Assembly (NCBI GenBank): GCA_004556005.1
Contig: SFJA01000018.1
Coordinates: 1 to 30,426 of the forward strand
Length of the DNA stretch: 30,426 bases
Direction: 5' to 3'
DNA from: Bacteroidales bacterium
GTDB lineage: Bacteria; Bacteroidota; Bacteroidia; Bacteroidales; UBA932
Shown here: one piece after another, positions 1 through 7,578 of the stretch
Layout: every line of letters starts with the position of its first letter
Numbering within the stretch: the first letter of the stretch is position 1
The notes under the pieces: model-generated
The model's database searches: none
What the model saw: only the letters and a program-made list of their open reading frames with translations
What the model was told of the DNA's origin: nothing
Translations under genes and position numbers: made by a program

Positions 1-1
1 T

Positions 2-510
2 CCGACTCTGGAAACGGTATATCCTCTTGAAGCACTTAAGATGGCTCTCAAACGCATTGAAGGAGTAGAATGTCATGACCTTATACATCACTCTGACCGT
101 GGTTGTCAGTATGCAAGTAATGATTATATCAAGTTGCTGAATGACAATCATATCCGAATCAGCATGACGGAGTGTGGAGATCCTAAAGATAATGCTCAGG
201 CTGAGCGAATAAACAATACAATGAAGAACGAGCTGCTTAAGGATATGCGCTTTAGAAATATCGAAGAGGTCAAGGTTGCTGTTGCAAATGCTGTAGACTT
301 CTACAACAATGAGCGCCCCATATGAGCATCAATATGATGACTCCTTCCCAAGCTACTGCTTGCGAGGGTGAAATCAAGAAGTGGTGGATAAGCTATAGAG
401 TAAAAGCAATCAAAGAGAAGCTTACAGACTTGGAAATCCCTGAAAATGGTTTACCTTTGTCTGCCGTTCAGGGGTCTCCTTCCGGGCTACGCCCTCCAGT
501 CAACCCCTGA
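2..510 (+). pseudogene. IS3-family transposase OrfB, C-terminal part, frameshifted
   Basis: This is the C-terminal half of a DDE integrase (rve domain). The frame is already open at base 2, so the gene starts outside the window. HHSDRGCQYAS carries the second catalytic Asp, and DNAQAERINN carries the third catalytic acid (Glu) with its usual downstream Lys. The frame stops at 323-325 just after NNERPI. The continuation MSINMMTPSQA lies in the +1 frame from 322 and runs to 510. Family members read ERPHMSINMMTP continuously here, so one C has probably been lost from the run of Cs at about 316-319. The copy is therefore probably inactive, unless this is a sequencing error or a programmed frameshift. 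IS3 elements do use frameshifting, but between OrfA and OrfB rather than this late, so decay is likelier. Confidence 0.8.
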
Positions 511-559
511 ACGGGATAAGACCTGGCTAGACAACCAAAACAAGGGACAAAGACTACAA

Positions 560-639
560 GTCAACAAATATCAGTTATAAGTTAAACCAGAGTCAACTTC
601 TTTCAGAGATAGGCTCCGATCGGAGTCAACCTAAATCAG
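560..639 (+). repeat. Three spaced GTCAAC-n5-TCAG direct repeats
   Basis: Copies of the 15-mer GTCAACnnnnnTCAG occur at 560-574, 592-606 and 625-639, with starts 32 and 33 bases apart, about three helical turns. They sit between the transposase stop and the presumed right end of the IS. By analogy they are probably transposase-binding sites. The outermost copy would be part of the terminal inverted repeat. Confidence 0.5.
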
Positions 640-713
640 GAAAGTACACCCGTTCCACTTTTCGGTGGTTTCACTGTCATTCCATATATGTTGGAAATCC
701 TGGCCTCAATGAG

Positions 714-3473
714 TTACAGTTTTGCCTGTTCAAGGACCTTGTGCTTGAACTCTTCGCTGAGTTTCGGGCGTGAGTCGAGTTCAGCTTTCAGGGCCTCGGA
801 ATCCAGAGCCTCGATATAGCGCACTGCTCCGTATGGGTCTTCGGTTATGAAACTACCGCACTGGGAGAATGTGAGGAAAGGCATAGGCAGCTGAAGGCAG
901 ATGTCAACCTTGCGGGCGTATTCGAGCTTAACTTCCGGGGTGAGTTCCATAAAGCGGTGGATTATTCCCTTTTTGCCGTAGAAGAGTTCGCGGGTCTCTG
1001 CAGACTCATCGCTGTAAGTGACTGTTAGTTCGATTTGTTCGTCAGCCGGCATTTCCGGGAGGTAAATCACAACGGAAAGGTCCTTGCCAGAATAGCCCCA
1101 AACGGCGTCCGCCGCACACAAATGGTCTTCCGCTGCGCTGCTTGCCTGCACCGGAGCCTGCGCCCGAGCCTGAGACTGCGCCGAAGCCTGCGCCTGGGCG
1201 AAGCGTGAGTAAGGGATTTCGAGGTTTCCGAGTTTCACAGAAACGGGAGCGGGGACGCTTTCGAGCACGATGCGGACGGTCCTGTTGGGGTCCATTCCGC
1301 GGTATGATCCGCTGCGAGGCTCGACGGTAAGCGAAAGGGTCCGGGCGGTCGACTCTTTGCTGACCCTTGTGGTGGCCCATTCGCTTTCGTAAGCCTGGGT
1401 ACTGCCGTCGTCCTCGTACAATTCTGTTTCAAACTTGCCGTCACCAGGGGCTACGCAAAGCCATATTTCGTTATTATCCTGCTGGAGATTAGTAATTTGC
1501 GGCGATGCCATCGGGATTATGCTGCCTGCACGGACGAACCAAGGGGTTTCGTGTATGGTGTATCGGAGAGTGTCGGTCCGGTCGCCGCTGTACATCTGGC
1601 CGGTTGCCATATCGTACCAATCGCTACCCTCAGGGAACCACACGACACGGGTGGCGAGGGCAGTCACGCTGTCAACCGGAGTGCAGACGGAAGCTGCAAG
1701 GATGTCGGGGCCGAAGAAGAATTGTTCCTTGCAATCATAAGCGCGGTCATCCTCCGGCCAGTAGTAGTACATAGGCCGGCAGATTGAGACGCCGGTGTCG
1801 TAAGCCTCTCTGGCAGAACGATATATGTACGGAGATAGAGTGTAGCGCAGTCGTATGGCGTCCCTCATGTCGTCGAAGTACTCCGGGAACATCCAGAAAC
1901 GCTTCTCCATCGTGGTGTTCTTGTTTGCGTGAGTCTTGAATATCGGGCTGAAAACCGCACTCTGGAGCCATCTGGTGTAGAGTTCGGGGTCGGTCGAGGT
2001 ACCGCCCTTCTTCTGGTAGTGGCCGCCGATGTCGTGACCCCAGTAGCCAAATCCGACGTTGGAAGAGGTTGCCGTAAACCACGGAAGGTATGCAAGGACC
2101 TCCCATTTGGCATAGGTATCGCCTGAGAACGCTACCTGATAACGGTGACTGCCAAGACCTCCCCAGCGATGGTAGATTATGGGCCGGCGGGCGTACTTGC
2201 CCTCGGAGAGCCCCTGACGGGCCATATCGTTGAAGAATGTATGGTTGAGCCAGAAGGTATTGCTCAGGCCCTCGGTGTATTTGCTGGTCTTCCACTGCTG
2301 CCAGTCAAGCCACCAGAAGTCAACTCCCTCGCGCTCCAGCGGCCTTATTATGGAGTTGAAATAGGCATCCGCCCACTCCATCTGGTCAATGCGGAAAGGC
2401 ACGTACTGAGGCGTTCCGTCAGGGTTGACATAGCCCTTCGGCCCGTCATAATCATCGGTACGGGCAAGGTAATCCTCCACAAAGGACTCGTATTTGTCCT
2501 CGTAAGGACGTATGCCGGATGCCGGGTGGAGGTTCAGGGTCGTCTTGAGGCCGAGATTGTGCAGGTCGGCAAGGTGATTGGCCGCGTTTGGGAAGAGCCC
2601 TTTGTGCCAGGTGTAGCCAGTCCAGCCTACCCTCTGTCCAAGGTCATCTTTGCGAGGATTCTTAGAAGTCAGACCATAGGTGTCGTGCCAGTCCATATCA
2701 AGCACCATCACGTCGATAGGAATGCCGAATCCTCTCATCTGCTCGGCAAGATCTACAAATTCAAAGTCCGAATACTGCCAGTAACGGCTCCACCAGTATC
2801 CGAAGGCATATTTCGGAGGCAGAGGGATGCGGCCGCCTATCCTTGCAAAGTCGCTTACTGCCGCCATATAATCGTGTCCGTAGGCAAATATGTAGAGGTC
2901 CTGACGCTTCCCCGCCGGTCTTTCGGCGACCCACTGCTTCCAGTCGCTTTCCACAGGGACCAGCAGATGCCTGCTGCTTTCATCAACAACAGCCCAGCCG
3001 TCGCGGGAAACCACTCCGTTTTCCAACGGCTTGTCCTTGCTGGCGTCAAAGCCGTCAAGGGTCCTGGTCGTACCGAGCAGGTTGCCCGAGTCGTCTGCCC
3101 CCGGGCGCCATACCACCTTTTGCGGCTTGCCTGTCACAGCGAGCATAAAGCTCACGCTGAGGTTGGTGGAGTCGAAAGGCGCATTGCCCACATATCGCAA
3201 AGTGATATCTTTTGTCTTGATTGTCAAGGTCTTGCCACTGCGGCGGACTTTAAACTCAGGAACTTCGAGCCTCCTGTTCACGACAGCAAGCGTTGCCCTG
3301 TCCTCAAAGATTCCGTCCTCCGCCCACTCCATACGCACAAGTCTGGAAGTAAGAAGCGTAAAACGGGCATTTCCGGATACTACCACGGCCTCGGGATCAG
3401 CCACAGGATTGTCCTGGGCTCGCGTGATGCAGCACATAAGCAGCATCGCGGCAATCAACAGCAGTTTTTTCAT
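714..3473 (-). CDS. Secreted glycoside hydrolase family 31 (alpha-glucosidase/alpha-xylosidase type)
   Basis: This is a 919-residue GH31 retaining alpha-glycosidase. The start at 3473 gives a clean signal peptide (MKKLLLIAAMLLMCCITRAQ); an upstream ATG at 3494 would spoil it. An N-terminal beta-sandwich precedes the TIM barrel. Within the barrel are DVMVLDMDWH, the nucleophile region DFWWLDWQQWK, the probable acid/base region SGDTYAKW and GHDIGGH, all GH31 hallmarks. C-terminal beta domains follow, with an odd Ala/Gln/Ser-rich stretch at residues 759-781 inside them. Family members release terminal alpha-linked glucose, xylose or related sugars from oligosaccharides, probably in the periplasm. 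Exact specificity cannot be read from the motifs. It is divergent from a GH127-type gene, with a -7 box at 3508-3501, suggesting joint plant-glycan work without a local SusCD pair. Confidence 0.9.
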   Translation of the reverse strand: MKKLLLIAAMLLMCCITRAQDNPVADPEAVVVSGNARFTLLTSRLVRMEWAEDGIFEDRATLAVVNRRLEVPEFKVRRSGKTLTIKTKDITLRYVGNAPFDSTNLSVSFMLAVTGKPQKVVWRPGADDSGNLLGTTRTLDGFDASKDKPLENGVVSRDGWAVVDESSRHLLVPVESDWKQWVAERPAGKRQDLYIFAYGHDYMAAVSDFARIGGRIPLPPKYAFGYWWSRYWQYSDFEFVDLAEQMRGFGIPIDVMVLDMDWHDTYGLTSKNPRKDDLGQRVGWTGYTWHKGLFPNAANHLADLHNLGLKTTLNLHPASGIRPYEDKYESFVEDYLARTDDYDGPKGYVNPDGTPQYVPFRIDQMEWADAYFNSIIRPLEREGVDFWWLDWQQWKTSKYTEGLSNTFWLNHTFFNDMARQGLSEGKYARRPIIYHRWGGLGSHRYQVAFSGDTYAKWEVLAYLPWFTATSSNVGFGYWGHDIGGHYQKKGGTSTDPELYTRWLQSAVFSPIFKTHANKNTTMEKRFWMFPEYFDDMRDAIRLRYTLSPYIYRSAREAYDTGVSICRPMYYYWPEDDRAYDCKEQFFFGPDILAASVCTPVDSVTALATRVVWFPEGSDWYDMATGQMYSGDRTDTLRYTIHETPWFVRAGSIIPMASPQITNLQQDNNEIWLCVAPGDGKFETELYEDDGSTQAYESEWATTRVSKESTARTLSLTVEPRSGSYRGMDPNRTVRIVLESVPAPVSVKLGNLEIPYSRFAQAQASAQSQARAQAPVQASSAAEDHLCAADAVWGYSGKDLSVVIYLPEMPADEQIELTVTYSDESAETRELFYGKKGIIHRFMELTPEVKLEYARKVDICLQLPMPFLTFSQCGSFITEDPYGAVRYIEALDSEALKAELDSRPKLSEEFKHKVLEQAKL

Positions 3474-3500
3474 ACAAACAAAGTCAATTTCCAATTACGG

Positions 3501-3508
3501 CAAATATA
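3501..3508 (-). promoter_or_regulatory. -7 promoter box for the GH31 gene
   Basis: On the minus strand this reads TATATTTG, a perfect match to the Bacteroidetes -7 consensus TAnnTTTG, 27 bases before the GH31 start codon. A TTG lies 12 bases further upstream, which is closer than the usual 19-21 base spacing, so the -33 element is unclear. Confidence 0.6.
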
Positions 3509-3586
3509 ATTTATTTTTTACAATACATATCGGGCTCATCTTGATTATCTGCGTTCAGGGGATAATATAATTTGAGGGGAATTGAC

Positions 3587-3594
3587 TATCTTTG
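3587..3594 (+). promoter_or_regulatory. -7 promoter box for the GH127-type gene
   Basis: TATCTTTG matches TAnnTTTG and lies 29 bases before the ATG at 3624. As on the other strand, the nearest TTTG (3571-3574) is 12 bases upstream rather than 19-21. The two divergent boxes lie 78 bases apart in one AT-rich gap, so a shared regulator is possible. Confidence 0.55.
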
Positions 3595-3623
3595 CCGAAG
3601 TAAACCACATTGAACGAAAAAAA

Positions 3624-5609
3624 ATGAAACGTCATTTCTTCATTCCGATTATCGCTCTGGCGATTTCCATTACAGCCTGCACAACCAAGGATTACAAAGC
3701 CGCTCAGGCTGCCGACATCCCAATGGCCCCGCATTCCGTTTATTCTGAGGGACTTATCGCCGACATCACCCCGAAGGGCTGGCTCGCCGAGATTCTGAAA
3801 CGGCAGAAGGAAGGCCTCAGCGGACATCCCGAGGCAATGGACTATCCTTATCACAGCGTCTTGTGGGCAGGAGAGCTCAAGCGTGACGGCTCCGGCCGAG
3901 GAGACGGTTGGTGGCGTTTTGAACAGACAGCATATTATCTGGACGGATTGACCCGACTGGGATATCTTACCGAAGACAGGGACTTCCTCGATGTATGGGA
4001 AAACAATCTGGAATACGTTCTCGCCCATCCGCTTCCTGCAATAACGGGAGAAGATGGCAGCATCGTTAGACCGGAAGGCCGCCTCGGCAACGAAACCGAA
4101 GGAATGGCCTGGCCTATGGCGGTATTTTTCCGCGCCCTGAAAGCCTGCTATGAAGCCACGGGCGATGAAAGGATACCTGCAGCCCTGGAAAAGCACTTCC
4201 TCAGCTATCCTCCTCAGGACAGGAATTCAGTACGCTGGATAGTCAACGTGGAGGGCCTCCTCTGGACCTACGCCATCACAGGAAACGAAGAACTCCTCAG
4301 GATTGCCGAGGAGGAATGGCTCAGGTCAAATTCAGCTCTCACTCAGGAGAACTGCCTCGATGACAACAATTTCAACATGCACGGAGTGACTATGAACGAG
4401 GAACTCAAAGTCCCTGTACTTCTTTACGCATACACAGGCAAGCCACAATACCTTCAGGCCGCGCTCAAAGCTGACAAGAAGATGGAAGATGCGAATATGC
4501 TCGTGGACGGAGTCGTTTCAAGCTCCGAATATCTTGCCGGACAGGACGCGCTTGCAAGCCACGAGACCTGCGACATCACCGACTACAGCTGGACTATGGG
4601 ATACTTCCTTCTGGCAACCGGCGACGCATCTTGGGCGGACCGCATCGAAAGATGCATGTTCAACGCCGCTCCGGGCTGCATCACCAAGGATTTCAAGTCA
4701 ATGCAGTATTTCTCCTGCCCTAACCAGTTCATCTGTACCGGCACTTCCGACCACAACGAGTTCAAGCGCGGACTTACCTGGATGCAGTACAGGCCTGTAC
4801 ACCAGACCGAATGCTGCATAGGAAACGTTCACAGGATGTTCCCGAACTATGTATCCAGAATGTGGCTCAAGGATGCCGAGGGACAGCCTGTCGCAGCTCT
4901 GTACGGACCTTCGGAGGTAGTATATGACCTCGGAGACGGAGTCAGCGTATGTATAGACGAGCAGACCGGCTATCCTTTTGACGAAAACATCACTTTCGAA
5001 TTTACCTTCTACAAGGACGGCAAGCTTTCACGTGCCAGCCACGATATGGCATTCACTTTCAGGGTTCCGGAATGGTACGCTGGGGAGGAACTGCAGCCGG
5101 GCTTCCAGACGGAACGTCGCAGTTGGAAGAGCGGTGACAGGTTCGTTCTGAATCTTCCTATGAAAGTCAGGTTCGAGGATAACCCGGTCAGCGGCAGAAG
5201 CGTAACCCGCGGTCCTCTGGTCTATTCATACAGCATTCCTTCAGACTGGCAGGTGGACACCCTCACCTACGCCAAGCTTGCCGGCAAGAAATGCGGCAAC
5301 CCTGACTTCAAGAGCTGGACCATCACCCCTTCGGCAAAATGGAACTATGCTCTCGAAAGCTGCTGCCCTGAAGATGTAGAAGTGGTATTTGACAACAATG
5401 GAGGATTCCCGTTCGACGAGGGATGCAGCCCTGTAAAACTCAGGGTCAAGGCAGCGGAAGTCAAGGACTGGGTGCTCGAAGAAGGCCGTTACACTCCGGC
5501 ACTCCCGGACAATCCTGTCATTGCAGCGGGAAGCGACACCACTATCGAACTGGTGCCTTACGGCAGCACAACCATCAGAGTCACGGTATTCCCAACGGTA
5601 AGCCGCTAA
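3624..5609 (+). CDS. GH127-type beta-L-arabinofuranosidase-like lipoprotein
   Basis: This 661-residue enzyme belongs to the GH127/GH146-like (former DUF1680) group. Starting at ATG 3624, after an A-rich ribosome-binding stretch, gives a lipoprotein signal ending at Cys19 (lipobox ISITAC). An upstream TTG at 3582 would hide that signal. The (alpha/alpha)6-type core carries the zinc/thiolate set known from HypBA1: Glu314-x-Cys316 (HETC) and Cys397-Cys398 (TECCIGNVHRM). Cys397 is the expected catalytic nucleophile. The 316-to-397 spacing is close to the 340-to-417 spacing of HypBA1. A beta-sandwich tail follows. Known members release beta-L-arabinofuranose from plant glycoproteins or pectin; this one may differ in substrate. 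It is membrane-anchored and divergent from the GH31 gene, and is followed 41 bases later by the DUF362 gene. Confidence 0.85.
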   Translation: MKRHFFIPIIALAISITACTTKDYKAAQAADIPMAPHSVYSEGLIADITPKGWLAEILKRQKEGLSGHPEAMDYPYHSVLWAGELKRDGSGRGDGWWRFEQTAYYLDGLTRLGYLTEDRDFLDVWENNLEYVLAHPLPAITGEDGSIVRPEGRLGNETEGMAWPMAVFFRALKACYEATGDERIPAALEKHFLSYPPQDRNSVRWIVNVEGLLWTYAITGNEELLRIAEEEWLRSNSALTQENCLDDNNFNMHGVTMNEELKVPVLLYAYTGKPQYLQAALKADKKMEDANMLVDGVVSSSEYLAGQDALASHETCDITDYSWTMGYFLLATGDASWADRIERCMFNAAPGCITKDFKSMQYFSCPNQFICTGTSDHNEFKRGLTWMQYRPVHQTECCIGNVHRMFPNYVSRMWLKDAEGQPVAALYGPSEVVYDLGDGVSVCIDEQTGYPFDENITFEFTFYKDGKLSRASHDMAFTFRVPEWYAGEELQPGFQTERRSWKSGDRFVLNLPMKVRFEDNPVSGRSVTRGPLVYSYSIPSDWQVDTLTYAKLAGKKCGNPDFKSWTITPSAKWNYALESCCPEDVEVVFDNNGGFPFDEGCSPVKLRVKAAEVKDWVLEEGRYTPALPDNPVIAAGSDTTIELVPYGSTTIRVTVFPTVSR

Positions 5610-5650
5610 TTTTAAGCAGGTTAAGATACCCTGCCCGAAACTGAAACTGC

Positions 5651-6787
5651 ATGAAAATGGATAGTTCAAAAGTATATTTTACCGATTTCAGGACTCCCGC
5701 ATACGGAGACAGCGTACTCAAAAAGCTCCAGAAGCTCATCAAACGCGCCGGAATAGCAGAAATGGACCTTGACGGCAAATTCGTCGCAATCAAGATGCAT
5801 TTCGGCGAACACGGAAACATCAGTTTCCTGCGTCCCAACTGGGCGCGCGCCGTGGTTGACGTCGTAAAGGAACTGGGCGGAAAGCCATTCCTTACCGACT
5901 GCAACACGATGTATCCCGGCTACCGCAAAAACGCTATCGAACACCTCTACTGCGCCTGGGAAAACGGCTTCACTCCCCTCGCGGTCGGCTGCCCGGTGAT
6001 AATCGGCGACGGCCTCAAGGGCACTGACGACGTCGAAGTCCCCGTCGTCGGGGGAGAATTCGTCCAGAAGGCGAAGATAGGACGTGCGATTATGGACGCC
6101 GACGTGGTCATCAGCCTGACTCACTTCAAGGGGCACGAAACGACGGGATTCGGAGGCACGATCAAGAATATCGGTATGGGCTCCGGCTCGCGTGCCGGCA
6201 AAAAGGAACAGCACAGCAGCGGCAAAGCGACTATAATAGCGGACCTGTGCCGCGGCTGCCGCAAATGCAGGAAGGAATGTGCCAACAACGGACTCGTGTT
6301 TGATGAACAAAGCAGGAAAATGACCGTCAATAGAGACAACTGCGTCGGCTGTGGCAGATGCCTGGGAGCCTGCAACTTCGACGCCATACGCTTCCAGAAC
6401 GACGGGGCGGTGAGCGACCTCAACTGCAAGATGGCCGAATACACCAAGGCGGTTCTCGACGGGCGTCCTTCGTTCCACATCTCGCTGATTGTTGACGTTT
6501 CGCCAAATTGCGACTGCCACCAGGAAAACGACGCGCCTATCATCCCGGACGTCGGAATGCTCTGCTCGTTCGACCCGCTCGCGCTCGACCAGGCCTGCGT
6601 TGACCTCTGCCTGAAACAAACGCCGATAGAGAACAGCCAGCTCGGAGACCATATGCGCGCGATAGGATTTATCGACAGGCACGACCATTTCTGCAACAAC
6701 AACCCCGAAAGCGAATACCTCTCCTGCCTCGAGCACGCCGAGAAGATAGGTCTCGGCAGCCGCAGGTACGAACTAGTTAAAGGGTAG
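5651..6787 (+). CDS. DUF362 protein with two 4Fe-4S clusters
   Basis: This is a 378-residue cytoplasmic protein. An N-terminal DUF362 domain (about residues 5-185) includes the typical ISLTHFKGHETTGFGGTIKN stretch. A two-cluster ferredoxin domain follows, with Cys200/203/206/210 (CRGCRKCRKEC) and Cys231/234/237/241 (CVGCGRCLGAC). A C-terminal extension of about 125 residues contains a further CDCH motif. The family is widespread in anaerobes and presumed to be redox-active, but its reaction is not established. It lies 41 bases after the GH127-type gene on the same strand, so it may be co-transcribed, although no functional link to glycosidases is evident. It converges on the QueD-like gene. 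The ATG at 5651 is used; an in-frame ATG two codons later is equally plausible. Confidence 0.85.
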   Translation: MKMDSSKVYFTDFRTPAYGDSVLKKLQKLIKRAGIAEMDLDGKFVAIKMHFGEHGNISFLRPNWARAVVDVVKELGGKPFLTDCNTMYPGYRKNAIEHLYCAWENGFTPLAVGCPVIIGDGLKGTDDVEVPVVGGEFVQKAKIGRAIMDADVVISLTHFKGHETTGFGGTIKNIGMGSGSRAGKKEQHSSGKATIIADLCRGCRKCRKECANNGLVFDEQSRKMTVNRDNCVGCGRCLGACNFDAIRFQNDGAVSDLNCKMAEYTKAVLDGRPSFHISLIVDVSPNCDCHQENDAPIIPDVGMLCSFDPLALDQACVDLCLKQTPIENSQLGDHMRAIGFIDRHDHFCNNNPESEYLSCLEHAEKIGLGSRRYELVKG

Positions 6788-6813
6788 AATTCTTCCACAA
6801 AATTGGCTGGGAC

Positions 6814-6850
6814 AAAAAGCGCCGACATCTGCAGAGACAGACGCCGGCGC
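6814..6850 (-). terminator. Rho-independent terminator of the QueD-like gene
   Basis: Read on the minus strand, GCGCCG (6850-6845) pairs with CGGCGC (6824-6819). An inner GTCTG/CAGAT helix extends the stem, and five Ts (6818-6814) follow. It lies 22 bases beyond the minus-strand stop codon at 6872, between two convergent genes, and may stop transcription in both directions. Confidence 0.65.
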
Positions 6851-6871
6851 AATTGCGTATCAATAACTTAA

Positions 6872-7435
6872 CTACTTGCTATATCCGCACTTAGGGCAAA
6901 CGCCGTTCGCGTCGAGAGCAATGCCGCAGAGAGGGCAGCGGTCGATGGTGCGGGTGGTATCGAACTCGGCGCTGGCCGCATTGACACCGCTGGTGAAGGT
7001 GATTTTTGCAATGTTGAGCTTGTCCTTGAGGAGTTCGTAAACGATCTTGATCATTCCTTCAACCGTCATGGTTTCCTTGGTAACTACGAGCCGGCAGTCA
7101 GGATAAGCGGTGGCTAGCTCGGTTTTGAACGCCTCGCCCTTCATGGTGTTTTGAGGATGGCCGTTCTTAATTCCTTGTTTCTCATATACTTCGAGAACTG
7201 CCGGCAGGAGCGGGTCGTCCTGTCTGAGTATAAGTGCGTGGTCAAAATTCTTGAGCACGTCCCAGGCTGTCTTCTGGATTTCGTTGCAAGGAAATACCAT
7301 ATTGACACCCGGATTGATGCTGTCCTCGACCTCGATGGTAAGGACTCCGGTGTGACCGTGAAGATACTGGGCTTCACCCTGGAAGCCATAGAAACGGTGT
7401 GCGTACTGCAGATCGAAAGTTGTAATGCTTCTCAT
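6872..7435 (-). CDS. 6-pyruvoyl-tetrahydropterin-synthase-fold protein (QueD-like) with C-terminal zinc ribbon, catalytic Cys missing
   Basis: This 187-residue protein has the QueD/PTPS fold. The start is ATG 7435 (MRSITTFDLQYAHRF). The three zinc-binding histidines are present (His13, His26, His28 in AHRF and LHGH), as is the Asp-His pair (NFDHALI). The catalytic Cys, which in QueD lies four residues before the first His of HGH (KCGRLHGH), is Ala22 here (EAQYLHGH). The Glu of the late VKET segment is also not evident; the corresponding stretch reads FTSGVNAA. A four-Cys zinc ribbon is appended (Cys167, 170, 180, 183). QueD makes 6-carboxytetrahydropterin for queuosine; this variant probably does something else or uses another residue. 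No queuosine or folate genes are adjacent. It is transcribed divergently from the large TonB operon across a dyad. Confidence 0.8.
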   Translation of the reverse strand: MRSITTFDLQYAHRFYGFQGEAQYLHGHTGVLTIEVEDSINPGVNMVFPCNEIQKTAWDVLKNFDHALILRQDDPLLPAVLEVYEKQGIKNGHPQNTMKGEAFKTELATAYPDCRLVVTKETMTVEGMIKIVYELLKDKLNIAKITFTSGVNAASAEFDTTRTIDRCPLCGIALDANGVCPKCGYSK

Positions 7436-7458
7436 ATTCCAAATGTTTTTGTTTAGTG

Positions 7459-7489
7459 CAAAGTAAATAAGAATTATTATAAATTGCAA
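7459..7489 (-). promoter_or_regulatory. Probable promoter of the QueD-like gene
   Basis: On the minus strand TTG (7489-7487) is followed after 20 bases by TTACTTTG (7466-7459), one mismatch from TAnnTTTG. It ends 23 bases before the ATG at 7435. The dyad at 7470-7507 covers the TTG and the spacer. Confidence 0.5.
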
Positions 7490-7507
7490 GTAATTTGGAA
7501 TAATTCT
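7470..7507. promoter_or_regulatory. 38-bp dyad, candidate operator between divergent genes
   Basis: The left arm AGAATTATTATAAATT (7470-7485) and right arm AATTTGGAATAATTCT (7492-7507) are inverted copies matching at 14 of 16 positions, around a 6-base centre. The dyad overlaps the -33 region of the minus-strand promoter and lies 14 bases before the TTG of the plus-strand promoter, an ideal place for a regulator of both. Its AT-rich symmetry is compatible with an iron- or redox-type regulator, but I do not recognise a specific box. Confidence 0.55.
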
Positions 7508-7521
7508 AAATAAATTTTTGA

Positions 7522-7551
7522 TTGTTTTTTCTGTATTAGTTTTTATATTTG
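7522..7551 (+). promoter_or_regulatory. Promoter of the TonB receptor operon
   Basis: TTG (7522-7524), a 19-base spacer and TATATTTG (7544-7551) match both parts of the Bacteroidetes promoter consensus with correct spacing. The ATG of the receptor follows at 7579. This is the best promoter in the window. Confidence 0.7.
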
Positions 7552-7578
7552 CATTTGGACTCGTAATTATTGTGCGCT

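Larger units (their letters stand above)
1..648 (+). mobile_element. 3' end of an IS3-family insertion sequence
   Basis: The left edge of the window lies inside an IS3-family element: the first 510 bases encode the C-terminal part of its OrfB integrase, followed by about 140 bases of non-coding DNA. That tail carries three GTCAAC-n5-TCAG sites (560-574, 592-606, 625-639), the kind of repeated sequence transposases bind near element ends. IS3 elements usually end in CA. I place the right end near 648 at the sequence GTACA, but this is a guess because the left end is outside the window and no target duplication can be checked. Confidence 0.6.

Noticed and set aside
2145..3509. Long plus-strand open frame opposite the GH31 gene
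   Set aside because: It is fully antisense to a gene with clear GH31 motifs, has no signal or domain, and its composition mirrors the opposite strand.
5666..6736. Long minus-strand open frame opposite the DUF362 gene
   Set aside because: It is a codon-bias shadow of a convincingly coding ferredoxin gene and shows no recognisable motif.
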